Assembly (NCBI GenBank): GCA_963575645.1
Contig: OY754466.1
Coordinates: 16,780,001 to 16,844,000 of the forward strand
Source: Xanthostigma xanthostigma
Lineage: Eukaryota; Arthropoda; Insecta; Raphidioptera; Raphidiidae
Direction: 5' to 3'
Length of the DNA stretch: 64,000 nucleotides
The notes below the pieces were generated by a model. That model saw nothing but the letters and a program-made list of their open reading frames with translations, was not told where the DNA came from and made no database searches. The position numbers were made by a program, and so were the translations under genes. Of the stretch, positions 61,913-64,000 are shown in pieces (the stretch's first letter is position 1; every line of letters begins with the position of its first letter).

Positions 61913-63824
61913 TCACTTAAAAATATTGTACAGTCTCCAAGCACAAAACGTTATCGCAGTAATCGTTACTCCGCAATGTAAATAGCGTCTTTTCATATCA
62001 TTTTTATGTACGAGAACGACTGGAGAAGCGGCCGTGACCATTGTTAAGACTGGAATTCGAGCGAGCCTCCTCGAATCTGTTTCTACTTGGTAATGAACGC
62101 ACGGATCGAATTGCCATGCAATTGTATATAACCCGGTGCAGATTGTCGAAAGTGCACCAAAAGGTACAAATACAGCCGGCGTGTCAGACCATATTAAACC
62201 TAGCGAAGAAAAATCTATTATAGAACAAGATACGCTAAATACAATGGAAGCATCTAAGATTTCTAGCTCACTCTGAAGTGATACTGATGATCTCAGCTGT
62301 CGAACGTCTATAATAATCTATCACTTTGAAAAGTTTGGTTACCATTTTAAGGACGCGTTATCTCTTATATGGCTGAACTATTCAATTATACTTTAAGCTT
62401 TTACAAATATGTAACAACTATATTTTTTTACCCCACTGTGGCGCAGCCAAAAGGAAGGGTTGTGAGTTTGGCAGTCTATGTATGTAAGTATTTACGGATG
62501 TTCCACCGTAGCGCCTAAACTATTTATCCGAGTTTGATAAATAGGGTGTCAATCGATTCGTTATTATGGCCCGGGTAACAAAGGCTACATTTATTTTTGA
62601 ATTTTGGTCTCAGGGATGAGCAAATTGGAAACAAATAAAAAATAAGTTCAAAAAAAAAAAATAATTTAAATAAAAAATAAGCTCAATAACTAAAACCCGA
62701 CTATGTTTCGAGTAACATAGGCTACATTTATTTTTGAATTTTGGTCCCAGGGGTGAACAAATTGAAAAAAAATAAGTTCAAAAAATAATTTAAATAAAAA
62801 TTAAGTTGAAAAACTAAAACCCAACTACTGAAAAGTATGAAAAGGCTACGTTTATTTTTGAATTATGGTCCAGGGGTGAACAAATTGAAAACAAATAAAA
62901 AAAATATTTCAAAAAAAATAATTTAAATAAAAATTAAGTTCAAAAACTAAAACCGGACTACTGAAAAGTATGAAACAAGAGAATATTATCATCTGAGGAC
63001 AGCCATGGTCGTATACCACCTACCTTAACAAAACAATACATTTTAACAATAGTACCTAAGCGATCATAAGCTTTAGGGTAAAGTGCATCACGCTATACAA
63101 GAGGGACCTCATATATACCTATGAGATGGCATAAGACCAGGGCTATCCTCAGATGAGAATATTTTCTTGTTTCATACTTTTCAGTAAGTAGTCGGGTTTT
63201 AGTTTTTGAACTTAATTTTTATTTACGATTGAATTCGTCTCTAAACAGATTAGAACAAGTTTTTCTTTTTTGGTTAATGTTAACCACACTTTACAGCCCA
63301 AATAAAAATAAATTATGGATGTTCATTGTTCAATAATTATTGTTCAACATAAGGTTAATTGTTACCAACCTGTGATGATAGAAGTAATTCCACTTATAAC
63401 AGCTGTTTTATGTAAATAATTTCCTACAGCAATCCAACCGGCAGTTTCGTCACCTAATTTCGTAGGTTCTATTATAATTATCATACAGTTTGCCTCCAGT
63501 GCTCTTTCCAATTCAATTTCAAACGTTTCGTGGGCATTTTCACTATCGTAAACCTCCCGGATCAGAGCTATGTTTGAGGCATGTAACGTAGCCCTGTTAA
63601 CAATTTAAAATTCTTATTAACGTTTCTGCCTTAGACTATATTCAATATCTCAAGAATAAATCAAAATTATTTGACCAAAATTGAATAGTTTCAATTATAA
63701 TTTCCCTTTATTTAGCATAGAAAAGCAATTCTAAAATTACAAAATTTATGTGTAATGAGTAATATTTTAACAAAGAAAAACTATTAATATATCGTTTTAC
63801 TAACCTGTCACCCGCTCCGTCCAT
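61913..63824 (-). CDS. TMEM11: TMEM11 homologue (PMI), mitochondrial cristae-shaping protein
   Basis: Coding exons 63805-63824, 63370-63593 and 61913-62199 join in phases 2 and 1 to a complete 176-residue protein (human TMEM11 is 192). Recognisable family blocks are REVYDSENAHETFEIELERA (19-38), IEPTKLGDETAGWIAVGNYL (48-67) followed by HKTAV, WQFDPC (110-115) with HYQVE after it, and SPVVLVHKND (141-150). Hydrophobic segments near 67-83 and 88-110 are the predicted membrane passes, with a third weakly hydrophobic C-terminal stretch. TMEM11 is a mitochondrial membrane protein needed for normal cristae and mitochondrial shape; in Drosophila it is PMI, and in human cells it associates with MICOS and mitophagy receptors. 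The first exon carries only six full codons, so the start depends on the exact in-frame join MDGAGD|R. Intron 2 (62200-63369) holds tandem repeats and a foldback. Confidence 0.92.
62583..62985 (+). repeat. Tandem repeat in TMEM11 intron 2
   Basis: Three diverged units start GGCTACRTTTATTTTTGAAT at 62583, 62720 and 62844 (spacing 137 and 124 bp). The flank at about 62434-62560 (TGTGGCGCAGCCAAAAGGAA) resembles a common insect interspersed repeat. Confidence 0.65.
62924..63225. repeat. Foldback adjoining the tandem array
   Basis: About 80-bp inverted arms, 62924-63005 and 63143-63225, containing GAAAAGTATGAAACAAGAGA. The left arm overlaps the last tandem unit. Confidence 0.6.
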
Positions 63825-64000
63825 TTTTTGACTTTCAGATTTAACCTTAGCTCTGAACCGTTTCTGATTTTTTAGGTTATTTTAAATATTTACAGCACAA
63901 GTTGTCTGTTAGAGCTTTTTTTCACTTGTATGCAACGACACCAGACAACTATTGTTTGCATACATTAAATGCAAATCTTGCACAGGACTCAATAATCGAA
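63825..64000. other. TMEM11 5'UTR and upstream region
   Basis: Upstream of the TMEM11 start codon on the minus strand. No TATA box was found; the transcription start probably lies within this stretch or just past the window edge. Confidence 0.4.

Noticed and set aside
62041-62223. Plus-strand open frame of 60 codons
   Set aside because: Antisense to TMEM11 exon 3, which has clear homology on the minus strand.
13037-62322. Reading the seven-copy motif as C/D box snoRNAs because of TGATGA
   Set aside because: Only some copies have TGATGA, and no D box or closing stem could be found at a consistent distance.

Overview
The window looks like insect nuclear DNA. It is AT-rich and holds spliced genes with GT-AG introns, a Delta-class glutathione S-transferase and an AKH/corazonin-related neuropeptide gene, which are arthropod-specific families, together with many Helitron, hAT, Tc1/mariner-pogo and foldback-type elements of insect character. 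I cannot settle the order. The neuropeptide gene (ACP) argues against lineages known to lack it, such as Drosophila, honeybee and aphids.

Five protein-coding genes are well supported, most from spliced reading frames that join exactly in phase. (1) 7833-8930 (-): pyruvate dehydrogenase E1 beta, one uninterrupted coding exon. (2) 10179-30186 (-): a Delta-class GST with two shared 5' coding exons and two alternative downstream exon pairs, giving proteins of 216 and 218 residues with one glutathione-binding domain and two C-terminal domains. (3) 39217-41977 (-): ACP neuropeptide precursor, 108 residues, three coding exons, mature peptide predicted as pQVTFTRDWPA-amide. (4) 51940-54959 (+): membrane-anchored short-chain dehydrogenase/reductase of DHRS7/DHRS7B type, 310 residues, five coding exons. 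(5) 61913-63824 (-): TMEM11/PMI, the mitochondrial cristae-shaping protein, 176 residues, three coding exons. Two further short coding-like pieces (3184-3348 + and 42977-43073 -) are not recognised. The genes share no evident pathway; two are mitochondrial, one detoxifying, one a hormone and one a membrane reductase.

Most of the rest is intergenic or intronic DNA filled with non-autonomous transposons. Several have clear target-site duplications: hAT-type elements with 8-bp duplications at 11121, 13493, 15209, 20734, 34708 and 60028; TTAA-flanked elements at 30524 and 32862; a Mutator/Foldback-like element with a 9-bp duplication at 52494; Helitrons with TC...CTAG ends at 18294, 19937 and 44721; pogo/Tigger remnants at 1590 and 36719; and a mariner-like remnant at 55108. 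There are several long foldbacks (6421, 49307, 57504, 61525, 62924), three tandem arrays, two tRNA-like sequences, and a short motif seen at seven dispersed sites.

Layout: 1-7800 repeats; 7.8-30.2 kb PDHB and the GST locus, whose introns carry many insertions; 30.2-39.2 kb repeats; 39.2-42.1 kb ACP; 42-51.5 kb repeats, Helitrons and tRNA-like sequences; 51.9-55 kb SDR; 55-61.9 kb repeats and foldbacks; 61.9-63.9 kb TMEM11.
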